Assembly: GCA_913045265.1 (NCBI GenBank)
Contig: CAJWQX010000001.1
Coordinates: 1 to 64,000, forward strand
DNA: 64,000 bases
Source: UBA11889 sp002313255
GTDB lineage: Bacteria; Pseudomonadota; Gammaproteobacteria; Pseudomonadales; Azotimanducaceae
Reading direction: 5' to 3'
The first letter of the stretch is position 1, and each line of letters starts with the position of its first letter. Both the position numbers and the translations under genes were made by a program. Of this stretch, positions 45,148 to 53,539 are shown in pieces. The notes under the pieces are model-generated. The model did not search any database. It saw only the letters and a list, made by a program, of their open reading frames with translations, and was not told the DNA's origin.

Positions 45148-46140
45148 ATGCTCGCCAACAACCCGTGGCTTCAGGGCCCAGCAGAAGATGACGAGCTTGT
45201 TTGGGGGGAAGGTAAGTTCTACGACACGACGGTTCCCAGAAAGCATTCTTATTGGAAGAATTACGATTTACCAACGCCGACCAAAGACCTGAACCAACTG
45301 CGACACGACTTTTTCGACTGGGGCTTTTGCCTAATCGAGGACGCGATCGGCGAAGAATCCCGTGTCGTGCTTCGAGCTCGCCTAGAAGAACAAGCCGAAG
45401 CTGAACGCATCGCGAAAATTGCCCACTTCACTCCGTTCTTCCAAATCGTCTGGTATCTCATCAACAAAGGTGAGTGTTTCCGGCGCTGCATTGAACACGA
45501 CCCAGAATGGATCCAAGGGGGCCGTGTCATCGAACAGCTGCTGAACGAGTTTTTAGGTACACGTTGGTACAGCTATAGCATGGCTGGGAATATCTCCTAC
45601 CCGGGATGCAAACCACAGTCACTTCACCAGGACCAGGGGGCCATCCTGCCGCTGCAAACGCCGCAATCGCCGGTGTTAGTCAACACCATGTACATCCTCC
45701 AAGACGTCAACGAAAAAAATGGCGGAACACTATTAATCCCAAGCTCCCACCGGATTCTTTCCGAAGCAGGAAGTGGTGGTGAGGTTGGAAAGCTGCCCCC
45801 AGCGATCAATCTGGAAGCCCCAGCAGGTACCGTGATGCTCTTTGATGGGAGGACATTACATGGCACCGGCGCTAACCGATCAAAAGAATGGCGCTACGTA
45901 ATGACTCAAGCTAACAACAAGACGTGGCTTCGTCAGCAAGAGAGTTGGATGCTCATGGTCAGCCCCGACATCATCGCTAACGCGAGCGATAAGCTGTTGC
46001 GTCGAATGGGCCTGAGCAAAAACGCGTTGAAGGTTCGGCAAGAACTGGAGAACGGTGCATTTAACCCCGTGGGCGAGCTGACAAGAGAAATAGCAGAAAA
46101 GCTCGAACCGAATACCTACAGTGTCAGTCAACCGATTTAG
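45148..46140 (+). CDS. Phytanoyl-CoA dioxygenase (PhyH)-like protein, start uncertain
   Basis: From the first ATG the product is 330 aa. Iron ligands appear as HQDQG (H-x-D) and TLHGTGANRS, with RYVMTQANN near the end, as in PhyH-type 2-oxoglutarate oxygenases. The frame extends upstream without a stop to the TAG of the TauD gene at 45031, and the 38 extra codons (for example SEDAFLPFKEFLECQEP) read as authentic protein. No ATG, GTG or TTG occurs there. ATT at 45043 has AGGA seven bases upstream and may be the true start. Readthrough of the TAG is the less likely alternative. Substrate unknown. Confidence 0.82.
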   Translation: MLANNPWLQGPAEDDELVWGEGKFYDTTVPRKHSYWKNYDLPTPTKDLNQLRHDFFDWGFCLIEDAIGEESRVVLRARLEEQAEAERIAKIAHFTPFFQIVWYLINKGECFRRCIEHDPEWIQGGRVIEQLLNEFLGTRWYSYSMAGNISYPGCKPQSLHQDQGAILPLQTPQSPVLVNTMYILQDVNEKNGGTLLIPSSHRILSEAGSGGEVGKLPPAINLEAPAGTVMLFDGRTLHGTGANRSKEWRYVMTQANNKTWLRQQESWMLMVSPDIIANASDKLLRRMGLSKNALKVRQELENGAFNPVGELTREIAEKLEPNTYSVSQPI

Positions 46141-46227
46141 GTCGTTGGCTTTGGACACCACGTGCAAAAGTAACGATCACCACACGAATGAACCTTTCAA
46201 CTCATTGAATACGCAAGGAGGAGGGAC

Positions 46228-47370
46228 ATGGCAGACAGGCAGGTAAAGGAGATGGCGGAAGATGTCGAGGCGCCCATATTCAACACGACCGCTTTCACGA
46301 CGCCACCCGATCTAAGCCAAGCCAAGGTGGCGATCGTCACGTCGGCCTCCCTTCATCATGCCGACCAAGACGATTTCGCTCCCAACGATAGCGGGTTCCG
46401 TGTACTGGACGGAAAAAGACGCGATTACCAAACCGGCCACTGGAGTCCAAATTTTGACAGCGTTGGTTTCGCAAGCGATATCAACACCATTATTCCCTTG
46501 GATCGGCTCGACGAACTCGAGTCTCAAGGAACCATCGGGCAAGTGTCCGAATCGCACCTGTCCTACGCTGGTAATCAGTTTGATCTGACAGCAATCCGAA
46601 TGGATAGTGGCCCTGCCGGTGCCATTTTGCTGAAGGAGCAAGGCGTCGATGTTGTTCTACTTACCCCAGTGTGACCCTTGTGCACGCGTACCGTGAGTAC
46701 GCTTGCGCACGTCTTCGAAGCACACGGAATTGCAACCGTCGCATTCGGCTCGATAAGAAAACAAATCGAAGGCGCCGCTCCTCCTCGAGGACTCTGGTGC
46801 GATTTCCCTCTTGGTCGACCATTAGGAAAACCCGGCGATCCCGCGTTCCAGCATCGAGTACTAGAACACGCATTCCGATTACTACAAGCCGAAGGGCCCG
46901 TTTTGGAAGACTTTGAAGAGGCAGTCACCGACGGAAACGAGGTTCTCAGTTGTCCATTGCCACCACGTAGCAATAACGATCTGCATCCCGCCATCGACGA
47001 AGCTCGTGGTCTCCGTCCCGCGTACGAAAGGGCCGTCAAACAATTCGGTAATCACTCAGGGACCGGGCGAGTTGTTGACGCCGACGGCATCGAAGACGCT
47101 CTCCTATCGTTAATTCAAGTCGCGAACGGGACCCCTTGGAAAGAAGCCGGTATACCCGGTATCCCTGCCCGAGTCGCGCAAGATATTCGCGGTTATTACG
47201 AAATGGCTGCGTTAGGACTTAGTGATCACATTCCCGCTGCTTGGTCAGGGACCCGATGGTTTTTCGATAACACCGAAGGCGGGAAACTCTTGTTGGAAGC
47301 TCGATCTGAAATGCGGGAAGCCGGTGAAAAGCAACCGATTTGGTTCTACATGGCGCCCGGAGATCGTTAA
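46228..47370 (+). CDS. Selenoprotein: glycine/sarcosine/betaine/D-proline reductase B family (GrdB/PrdB-like), Sec149
   Basis: Read with UGA at 46672-46674 as selenocysteine, the product is 380 aa. The N-terminal half has the family blocks DLSQAKVAIVTSASLHH and FASDINTIIPLDRLDELE. The UGA follows VDVVLLTPV and precedes PLCTRTV, so Sec149 takes the place of the family's redox Cys in a U-x-x-C motif. Homology runs on in the same frame through HGIATVAFGS and DFPLGRPLGKPGD. A SECIS-like stem-loop follows. The ribosome-binding site AAGGAGGAGGG is the strongest I see in the window. GrdB-type proteins reductively cleave C-N bonds; the substrate here is unknown. Ordinary gene calling would give two pieces, 148 and 230 aa. 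Confidence 0.9.
46680..46710 (+). promoter_or_regulatory. Candidate bacterial SECIS stem-loop (GrdB-like gene)
   Basis: The stem GUGC/GCAC is continued, past an A-C mismatch and one C-G pair with a UU bulge, by a perfect GCGUAC/GUACGC upper stem. The loop is CGUGA, five bases, with G at position 2. The loop starts 17 bases after the UGA. As I recall the published bacterial SECIS model, it expects a 16-37 base distance and a G in the first two loop positions, and both conditions are met. It would bind SelB for Sec insertion. Confidence 0.78.
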
Positions 47371-47475
47371 CCATTTATCGTGTTCTCGCGGCCACAGACG
47401 CCTGCTTCGGACTGCCCCAAGAACGATACGATAGTTCTGATCTCCTCCGTGGTCTAACCCGTCCGGAACTCCGTT

Positions 47476-47691
47476 CTACGGAAAAATATTGACTGCACCT
47501 GTATCTGGGCTCGAACCGTTTCCGGGTTCAAGCGTCGACTCTACGCCCCAAGTACGCTCGGCAAGCGACGCGCAACCGCCACATCCGTATCCCAAACCAG
47601 TCGTCGCACGAATACCTGCGAGGGTTTCTCCGTTCGCAATGCGAGACTCGATATCTTCCTTCGTTACTAGAAAGCAGTAACAGATAATCAT
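47476..47691 (-). CDS. Bacterioferritin-associated ferredoxin-like [2Fe-2S] protein
   Basis: The product is 71 aa. The Bfd-like core is MIICYCFLVTKEDIESRI followed by GYGCGGCASLAER: a C-x-C and a C-x2-C pair that bind one [2Fe-2S] cluster, and the usual helix after the first pair. The tail of about 20 residues is variable. Bfd supplies electrons to release iron from bacterioferritin, but related small domains also serve other reductases. It is convergent with the selenoprotein gene, 105 bp away, so it could be an electron carrier for that operon. That is speculative. Confidence 0.8.
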   Translation of the reverse strand: MIICYCFLVTKEDIESRIANGETLAGIRATTGLGYGCGGCASLAERTWGVESTLEPGNGSSPDTGAVNIFP

Positions 47692-47916
47692 CGACTCATC
47701 ATACTAGATCGTGATCTTTTCTCTGCAATCGCACGCGATCTCGCCTCACGTACTTCAGTCTCAGCGATCTTCCTTGACCAGCAACGGCTACGGTCGATAG
47801 GCGTACCGACCGGTTACATAAGCGTTTACGGCATGTTGCGACGAAAGTTCCGTACGTTACGAAGTACGGGAGATGCCTTGCTCGCCAAGAAAAATACACT
47901 CGGGGTTATTGACAGT

Positions 47917-48129
47917 GTGAAGAGGATTGGACGCAGCCACTGGATTCTTGGAAACCTAATTTTCCTCTGCGCCGGCTGTGCAGCGCCCCGGAAGTATGAC
48001 AAATCCGAGGTTTATTTCGCCGACGAAACGATATGCCATCCGTATCGCGTACCCATCGAGTGTGCGGACGGACACTGTGTTCCCAATGCCAGGCGTGAAG
48101 TTGATTGCGAAATACGCCGGAGTAAATAA
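47917..48129 (+). CDS. Small lipoprotein
   Basis: The product is 70 aa from a GTG; a longer frame (from 47833) is open but not native-looking. A basic N-terminus and hydrophobic segment end in FLCAGC, a lipobox, so the Cys would be lipidated. The mature part has four further Cys in ICHPYRVPIECADGHCVP and VDCEI, which suggests two disulfides in the periplasm. Family unknown. It is convergent with the esterase gene, with six bases between the stops. Confidence 0.6.
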   Translation: MKRIGRSHWILGNLIFLCAGCAAPRKYDKSEVYFADETICHPYRVPIECADGHCVPNARREVDCEIRRSK

Positions 48130-48134
48130 GCAAA

Positions 48135-49058
48135 CTACCTCCGCGTCGTCTCCTTAAGGAAAGACCACGCTATTTCACTGGTGTTCAGATCAAGCGACAT
48201 ACCCGTATACGGCAGATGACCAGCTTCAAACACGGTGAGAAGCGCGACATCGGCCCCGTTAGTACACTCGGACGCCCGCAGAAGTTCGTGGCCGTCTTCG
48301 CGCCAAACCACGTCGCTCTCTCCTACACACCCGTTACGAATTCTCCAGTACTCAAAGTTCTTAATTGCTCCGTTCCATTTGCCTTCCTGGTACTCAACGA
48401 CCGTGTCGGCCGTACCATGCACTTCCATAACTGGAATCGGTGTATACGAAGCCGGCACGTCACTTAATAAGTACATCGACATGCAGGCGGCACCCGCAAA
48501 AACATCGCTTGCTTCTGCCGCCAGCCGCTGCGCCATCGCACAGCCATTGGAAAGTCCCGTGACATATACGCGTTCGGGGTCGATCGAGTATCGACCCATC
48601 AGTTGCACGACCATGTCGCGTACAAATGCGACATCGTCGATTTCTTCGAAAATAGCGGTACCACAGCAGCCTTGGCCCGGCACCTCGGGAGCCTCGTTTG
48701 CCGATAACCATTGAATGCCGCCTGCATTCCAACTCCGCTGAATTCCTTGAGGCCAGGCGATGATGAATCCTTCCCGTACTGCAATTTCCTCGAAACCCGA
48801 TAGGCCACGTTGTCCGGTCTTGCTGCTCATGTATCCGTGAAGATCGAGAAGCAGCGGGACCTCTGGTCCAACGTTGTCAGGTACAAGAACGTCCCAACAT
48901 CTCAGGTTCTCGCCTTGCGGCTGATCGAGACATTCATCGCCGTGAGGCACCGTGTGGTCGAGCGGACGAAACCACCATGAAGCGAGCGCTACCAACACGA
49001 TGGCCAAAACGCCAAGAATTCCGAGCGCCCACAGCGCGACTTTGATTATTAATTTCAT
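48135..49058 (-). CDS. Secreted or anchored alpha/beta-hydrolase (PHB depolymerase/feruloyl-esterase-like)
   Basis: The product is 307 aa with an N-terminal membrane anchor (about residues 8-28). The hydrolase core starts with PLLLDLHGYMSSKTGQ and a Trp-rich stretch. The nucleophile Ser is in GLSNGCAMAQRLA, the Asp in EVHGTADTVVEY and the His in FEAGHLPYTG. This is the layout of the LpqC/esterase_phb group. It would cut ester bonds outside the cytoplasm. Cys residues in SECLDQ-type positions and QGCCG may form disulfides. The substrate is not predictable. Confidence 0.84.
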   Translation of the reverse strand: MKLIIKVALWALGILGVLAIVLVALASWWFRPLDHTVPHGDECLDQPQGENLRCWDVLVPDNVGPEVPLLLDLHGYMSSKTGQRGLSGFEEIAVREGFIIAWPQGIQRSWNAGGIQWLSANEAPEVPGQGCCGTAIFEEIDDVAFVRDMVVQLMGRYSIDPERVYVTGLSNGCAMAQRLAAEASDVFAGAACMSMYLLSDVPASYTPIPVMEVHGTADTVVEYQEGKWNGAIKNFEYWRIRNGCVGESDVVWREDGHELLRASECTNGADVALLTVFEAGHLPYTGMSLDLNTSEIAWSFLKETTRR

Positions 49059-49291
49059 GCCGGGCCGGCCGTTTTACCCATGCGCATAGTCCGTCAATAT
49101 AGACGAAGTTATGCACCGTTTGTGGGGATTAGTTGAGATGTCATCACTTGCTTCCGACGAGATCGAAAGTTTCTAGATCAACATCTGAAACATCTCCTTC
49201 GGCTAACCCCGCCTTTTCTGCGCGTATGTCATGCGTTCTGATATTGTGCTGGACAAGTGCATTAAACGAATCGGAACAAATAAGAATAGCC

Positions 49292-51463
49292 ATGAAGCTG
49301 AAGATCTTTGGTCGACTGCCTCGCGGTGTATTCGCCGTTATCGCGATAACTTTGATATCGAGTTGCGCCGACGAGTCGTCGTCGACAAGAGCAAAGAGCA
49401 AAGAAACATCGGAATCTCCAACCGTGTCAATGCCCGCGAACGTTGACGACGCGCGAATCGTCGCGGCTTCCGCGAACGAACCGGGGAGCTGGCTAGCCTA
49501 TGGTCAAACATACAAAGAGCACCGATTTTCGATGCTCACACAAATCAATAAGGACAACGTCGCTAACGTAGGAATCGCTTGGACGAAGGCCATCGGCGCG
49601 ATGGAGCGGATGCAGGCTACGCCTCTGGTAGTTGACGGAGTTATGTACGTTACCAACGGTTTGAGTGTGGTCTACGCGATAGACGCGATATCGGGAGAAG
49701 AAATTTGGCGATTCGATCCACAGACGGACCGACGCTACATTCAGTACGCGTTCGACCTACCGACTAATCGCGGCGTCGCCGTCTACAAAGGAAGGGTCTA
49801 CGTCGCCACATTCGACGGTCGACTGCTTGCAATTGACGCCACTACGGGTGAGAAAGTCTGGGGCGTCGACACGTGGCATCCGTCCGCATTAGATCGCTTC
49901 AATATCACCGGTGCACCTAGGGCTGCCGCCGGCAAGATCTATATTGGTCAAGGTAGCTCAGAGAGCCGACGACGTCGTGGATACGTGACCGCCTACGATG
50001 CCGATACTGGCGAAATCGATTGGCGCTTTTACTTGGTGCCCGGCGATCCGAGCAAGCCCTTCGAACATCCGGAAATGGAGCTGGCAGCGAAAACATGGGG
50101 CGGCGAGTGGTGGAAGTTCGGAGGCGGTGGTACCGCGTGGAATTCCCTCGTCTATGACGAAGAATTAGACAGCCTCTACATTGGTGTCGGCAACGGGGCG
50201 CCGTGGCCACGAGCTATTCGCTCGCCAGGCGGAGGCGACGATCTGTTTCTTACGGCAATCGTTTCGGTGAACGTTGAGACCGGTCGCATGAATTGGTACT
50301 ACCAAACGACACCCGGCGATAACTGGGATTACAGCTCGGCCATGGATATGACGCTGACCGAAATGGAAGTCGACGGCGTCGTACGCAAAGTGCTTCTGCA
50401 AGCACCGAAAAACGGATTCTTTTACGTGCTTGATCGCACCGACGGAACCTTGCTACGTGCGCATCCATATACCGAGGGAATCAACTGGGCTTCCCACATC
50501 GACATGGAGACGGGCCGACCCGTTGAAAATCCAGAAGCGCGTTATGAAGAGAACGGTCATTGGATGTTGCCTGCCAACGCCGGTGCCCACAATTGGGAAC
50601 CGCAATCCTGGAACCAAGCGCTTGGGGTCATGTACTTCTATTACCACGACTACCCGAATTTCTATTCGCTCGACGAGGCATTCGTTAAAACAGGGGTATA
50701 CAAGATACGGCCCCGGGGATTGAGTCTCGGGATTGGAGAAGGTGAATATCGGCGGGCGCTCGAGGCCAAAGCCGGGCCTCGCCCCGAAACCAAGGGCTAC
50801 ATAACCGCGTTCGATCCATTGACCGGCGAGCACAAGTGGCGTCATCAGCTCGACACCGCATTCAACGGCGGAGTCTTGGCCACAACAACTGGGTTAGTGT
50901 TCCAAGGCGAAGGTAACGGTCGCTTTACGGCGCGGGATACCGACACCGGCGAGCCAATCTGGAGTTATGAAACATCGGGTCGGTTCTCGTCGTCGCTCAT
51001 CAGTTACATGATTGACGACGTTCAATATGTCGCCACCGTCGTTAGTGGCAACAATTACGATTTACTCGGTTCTGTGCTTGTGTTCAAACTAGGCGGTGAT
51101 CAGCTCATGGCGGCGACCGAACAAAGAAAATTACAAATCCCAGAACAACCGACCATCGAGGCTTCCGACGAAACCGTCCAGCAGGGAGACGCTCTCTACC
51201 ATGCTCACTGCGCAACCTGTCACCGGGGTATCGGCGTTACGTCCATCGTCGCTACCGCCGTCCCAGATCTCCGTGGGATGACGGAGGAAACCCACGGTCA
51301 ATACACTGACATCGTTCTTCGAGGGAGCCTTTTGGATAAAGGGATGGCGGGCTTCGAAGGAACGCTCGACAACGACCAGGCAGAGGCGATTCGCGCTTTC
51401 ATCGTGTCCGAAGCCCATAAAATCCGTAAGAGACGCGACGACTTCGCGAGACGCTTAAACTAG
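49292..51463 (+). CDS. PQQ-dependent quinohemoprotein alcohol dehydrogenase, lipoprotein
   Basis: The product is 723 aa from the ATG at MKLKIFGRL; 53 upstream in-frame residues are not native. A lipobox (LISSC) follows the signal, so it is probably anchored at the periplasmic face. The eight-bladed PQQ propeller has the usual WAYGQTYKEHRFS-like entrance (WLAYGQTYKEHRFS), NVETGRMNWYYQTTPGDNWDY and W-docking motifs. A C-terminal cytochrome c domain carries the heme site C640-x2-C643-H644. It would oxidise alcohols or aldehydes and pass electrons to the respiratory chain. No dedicated PQQ genes are in the window. Confidence 0.9.
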   Translation: MKLKIFGRLPRGVFAVIAITLISSCADESSSTRAKSKETSESPTVSMPANVDDARIVAASANEPGSWLAYGQTYKEHRFSMLTQINKDNVANVGIAWTKAIGAMERMQATPLVVDGVMYVTNGLSVVYAIDAISGEEIWRFDPQTDRRYIQYAFDLPTNRGVAVYKGRVYVATFDGRLLAIDATTGEKVWGVDTWHPSALDRFNITGAPRAAAGKIYIGQGSSESRRRRGYVTAYDADTGEIDWRFYLVPGDPSKPFEHPEMELAAKTWGGEWWKFGGGGTAWNSLVYDEELDSLYIGVGNGAPWPRAIRSPGGGDDLFLTAIVSVNVETGRMNWYYQTTPGDNWDYSSAMDMTLTEMEVDGVVRKVLLQAPKNGFFYVLDRTDGTLLRAHPYTEGINWASHIDMETGRPVENPEARYEENGHWMLPANAGAHNWEPQSWNQALGVMYFYYHDYPNFYSLDEAFVKTGVYKIRPRGLSLGIGEGEYRRALEAKAGPRPETKGYITAFDPLTGEHKWRHQLDTAFNGGVLATTTGLVFQGEGNGRFTARDTDTGEPIWSYETSGRFSSSLISYMIDDVQYVATVVSGNNYDLLGSVLVFKLGGDQLMAATEQRKLQIPEQPTIEASDETVQQGDALYHAHCATCHRGIGVTSIVATAVPDLRGMTEETHGQYTDIVLRGSLLDKGMAGFEGTLDNDQAEAIRAFIVSEAHKIRKRRDDFARRLN

Positions 51464-51491
51464 TCAGTTCGTGTGAGAAACAAGTGGACCA

Positions 51492-51887
51492 TCAATCGAT
51501 GTGCCACGAGGTGATGTCTACTTCGTCGGGAACCGGTACAAAGACCATCCTCACCGGTCCTTCCAAGACCCTGCTCGTATGCCCCCGACCCGTCACCGTG
51601 TCCGGCATAAAAACCTCACCCGGCCCCCATCGCCGCACGTCTCCATCTGTCGTTCCGATCTCCCAAATACCTTCGAGCATGATGCAAAGCTGCCGCGTCG
51701 GAGCGTTATGCCAGTCCTGAAACGTATCCGCCGGAGCTTGAAAAATTCGAACGTTGGGGGATGCAAATGCTTCGCTAAATTGGAGTTGGTTTGCCCACGC
51801 ATCGGTCGTACTCATCGCCACCGGAATATCGAGCTCGTCGAAGGCCGAACCGCCGTCTTCCGTCGTGAAAAATCGTATTACCTGCAC
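51492..51887 (-). CDS. Cupin-domain protein
   Basis: The product is 131 aa from a GTG. A single cupin barrel is evident: IFQAPADTFQDWHNAPTRQLCIMLEGIWEI, then RRWGPGEVFMPDTVTGRGHTSRVL. The metal His and Glu are in the WHNAPTRQ and GRGHTS blocks. Such proteins act as small dioxygenases, isomerases or sensors. It lies downstream of the amine oxidase on the same strand, with about 125 bp between, and may be co-transcribed. Exact role unknown. Confidence 0.82.
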   Translation of the reverse strand: MQVIRFFTTEDGGSAFDELDIPVAMSTTDAWANQLQFSEAFASPNVRIFQAPADTFQDWHNAPTRQLCIMLEGIWEIGTTDGDVRRWGPGEVFMPDTVTGRGHTSRVLEGPVRMVFVPVPDEVDITSWHID

Positions 51888-52011
51888 CCATTACTCTCCG
51901 TCTAGTTGACTTTGGTTACTTAGTACGAGGACCGAGATTAACTCCGCTACGTGCATCCAGTATGGACTCAAATGAGGTGTCAAGACCCGCGGGCAAGATC
52001 CTTTTCACGTT

Positions 52012-53391
52012 TTACCCAACCAATCGATCAAATAATCCTCCCCATAGCCTAGAAGGCGCATTGGAGCGTCGTTCCCTTCGATCGGCCCGATCGCCAAAGA
52101 ACCGGATTGCCTTAGCCCCCGCCCAACGCATCGGTTCGGGCTGCCAACGCTCGGTCCGGTCGCCGACCCAAGGAAGTCGAGTGAGATCCGATGTTTCCTC
52201 GTTAACTAGCTCGCAAAGAACCCGACCGGCTAAATTGCTCGCGGCTACGCCTTCACCCACGTATCCACCGGCACTCCCAAGTCCGGTGTGTCGATCAAAC
52301 AGGACACTCGGTCGCCAGCTTCTCGTGACGCCCATCAACCCGCCCCATCGGTGCGTAATTTCGGTGTCATGAAGCATAGGAAAGAAATCGCGCAAGTTCT
52401 GCTCCACGACGTCCAACATTGGATCTACCGGCATGACGCGTGCTTTACGCTTTGAACCAAAGTAATAACTGCCTCGACCTCCAAATGCCAAGCGATTATC
52501 AAGTGTTCGCTGTCCATAAATCACGACCCGGCGTCCATCGCCAAAGGTCTCCCGTTGATGTAAACCGATGTCCTCCCACATCTCCTGTGCTAACGGTTCG
52601 GTGGCCACCATCATCGAATACAACGGCAAGACTTGGCGGCTTTGATTCCTGAGCGATTCGGTATATCCCTCGGTAGCACGCAGGACGATCGAGGCATCGA
52701 CCGAACCGACGTCGGTGTGTATTCGTCCCGGCTCGAAACGGGACACCGGAGTCATTTCGTGAATGGCCACGCCCAGCCCTCGAACTCTCTCGGCTAACCC
52801 TTTAACTAACCTCGCCGGATGGATGGCCGCGCAATGCGGGGTATAGCTAGCACCGTAATTTGGCACACAGTTGATGCGATTCTTCGCCTCGCTCGCTGGC
52901 AACCAGCGATAGTCGTCTTCGGAGAAACCCATGTCGTGGAAGCGTTCGACCCGTTCTTGCATCGGCTGCACGCGAAAGGGGAGCGTCGCAACAGTCAGCG
53001 TACCGCCTTTTTGGTAATGGCAATCAATATTCTCAGCCTGACAAACGCGACCAACCTCATCGACCGTGTCATGCATTGCGTGAAGAACTTGAATACCTGT
53101 TTGTCGCGTTTCAGGCTTTGCTAACAATGCTTCGATCCCCATCGCCAGACCCATGCACCAACCACCATTCCTCCCGCTAGCGCCAAAGCCAACCGTTACA
53201 GCTTCAAAAATTGCGATGGATAAATCGGGGCGTCGCTGTTTCAGGTAATAGGCTGTCCATAAACCGGTAAAACCTGCGCCGATGATGGCCACATCGATCG
53301 CCTTAGGCAGCGAGGATGGCGTTTCGGGTTCGGGCAAAGATTCAAGCGAGTCAAACCAGAAACTGCCGTTGTCATGTGTCGCTATAGACAT
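52012..53391 (-). CDS. FAD-dependent amine oxidase, DAO family (PuuB-like)
   Basis: The product is 459 aa. The FAD motif is IDVAIIGAGFTGLWTAYYL with EAVTVGFGASGRNGGWCMG, the same plan as the first amine oxidase in the window, though the two are only distantly similar. The closing motif GYVGEGVAASNLAGRVL is near the C-terminus. It would oxidise a gamma-glutamyl amine, sarcosine-like or D-amino-acid substrate, giving H2O2. It precedes the cupin gene on the same strand. Substrate unknown. Confidence 0.85.
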   Translation of the reverse strand: MSIATHDNGSFWFDSLESLPEPETPSSLPKAIDVAIIGAGFTGLWTAYYLKQRRPDLSIAIFEAVTVGFGASGRNGGWCMGLAMGIEALLAKPETRQTGIQVLHAMHDTVDEVGRVCQAENIDCHYQKGGTLTVATLPFRVQPMQERVERFHDMGFSEDDYRWLPASEAKNRINCVPNYGASYTPHCAAIHPARLVKGLAERVRGLGVAIHEMTPVSRFEPGRIHTDVGSVDASIVLRATEGYTESLRNQSRQVLPLYSMMVATEPLAQEMWEDIGLHQRETFGDGRRVVIYGQRTLDNRLAFGGRGSYYFGSKRKARVMPVDPMLDVVEQNLRDFFPMLHDTEITHRWGGLMGVTRSWRPSVLFDRHTGLGSAGGYVGEGVAASNLAGRVLCELVNEETSDLTRLPWVGDRTERWQPEPMRWAGAKAIRFFGDRADRRERRSNAPSRLWGGLFDRLVG

Positions 53392-53539
53392 CAGGCTGAT
53401 CTCGACACCGTCAGTAATCTCTACGACCGGAACACCGCATTAAGCCACGAACATGCATCCATTTCAGTTTGATTAATTCGTGCCCACAGGCGTACGTTTG
53501 CGAATCGTACGCAAACCGATCGATTGGAGCGTAAGCACC

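Noticed and set aside
46672..46674. UGA as a plain stop or frameshift artefact in the GrdB-like gene
   Set aside because: The same frame continues with family homology, the UGA stands on the expected Cys position, and a SECIS-like hairpin follows.
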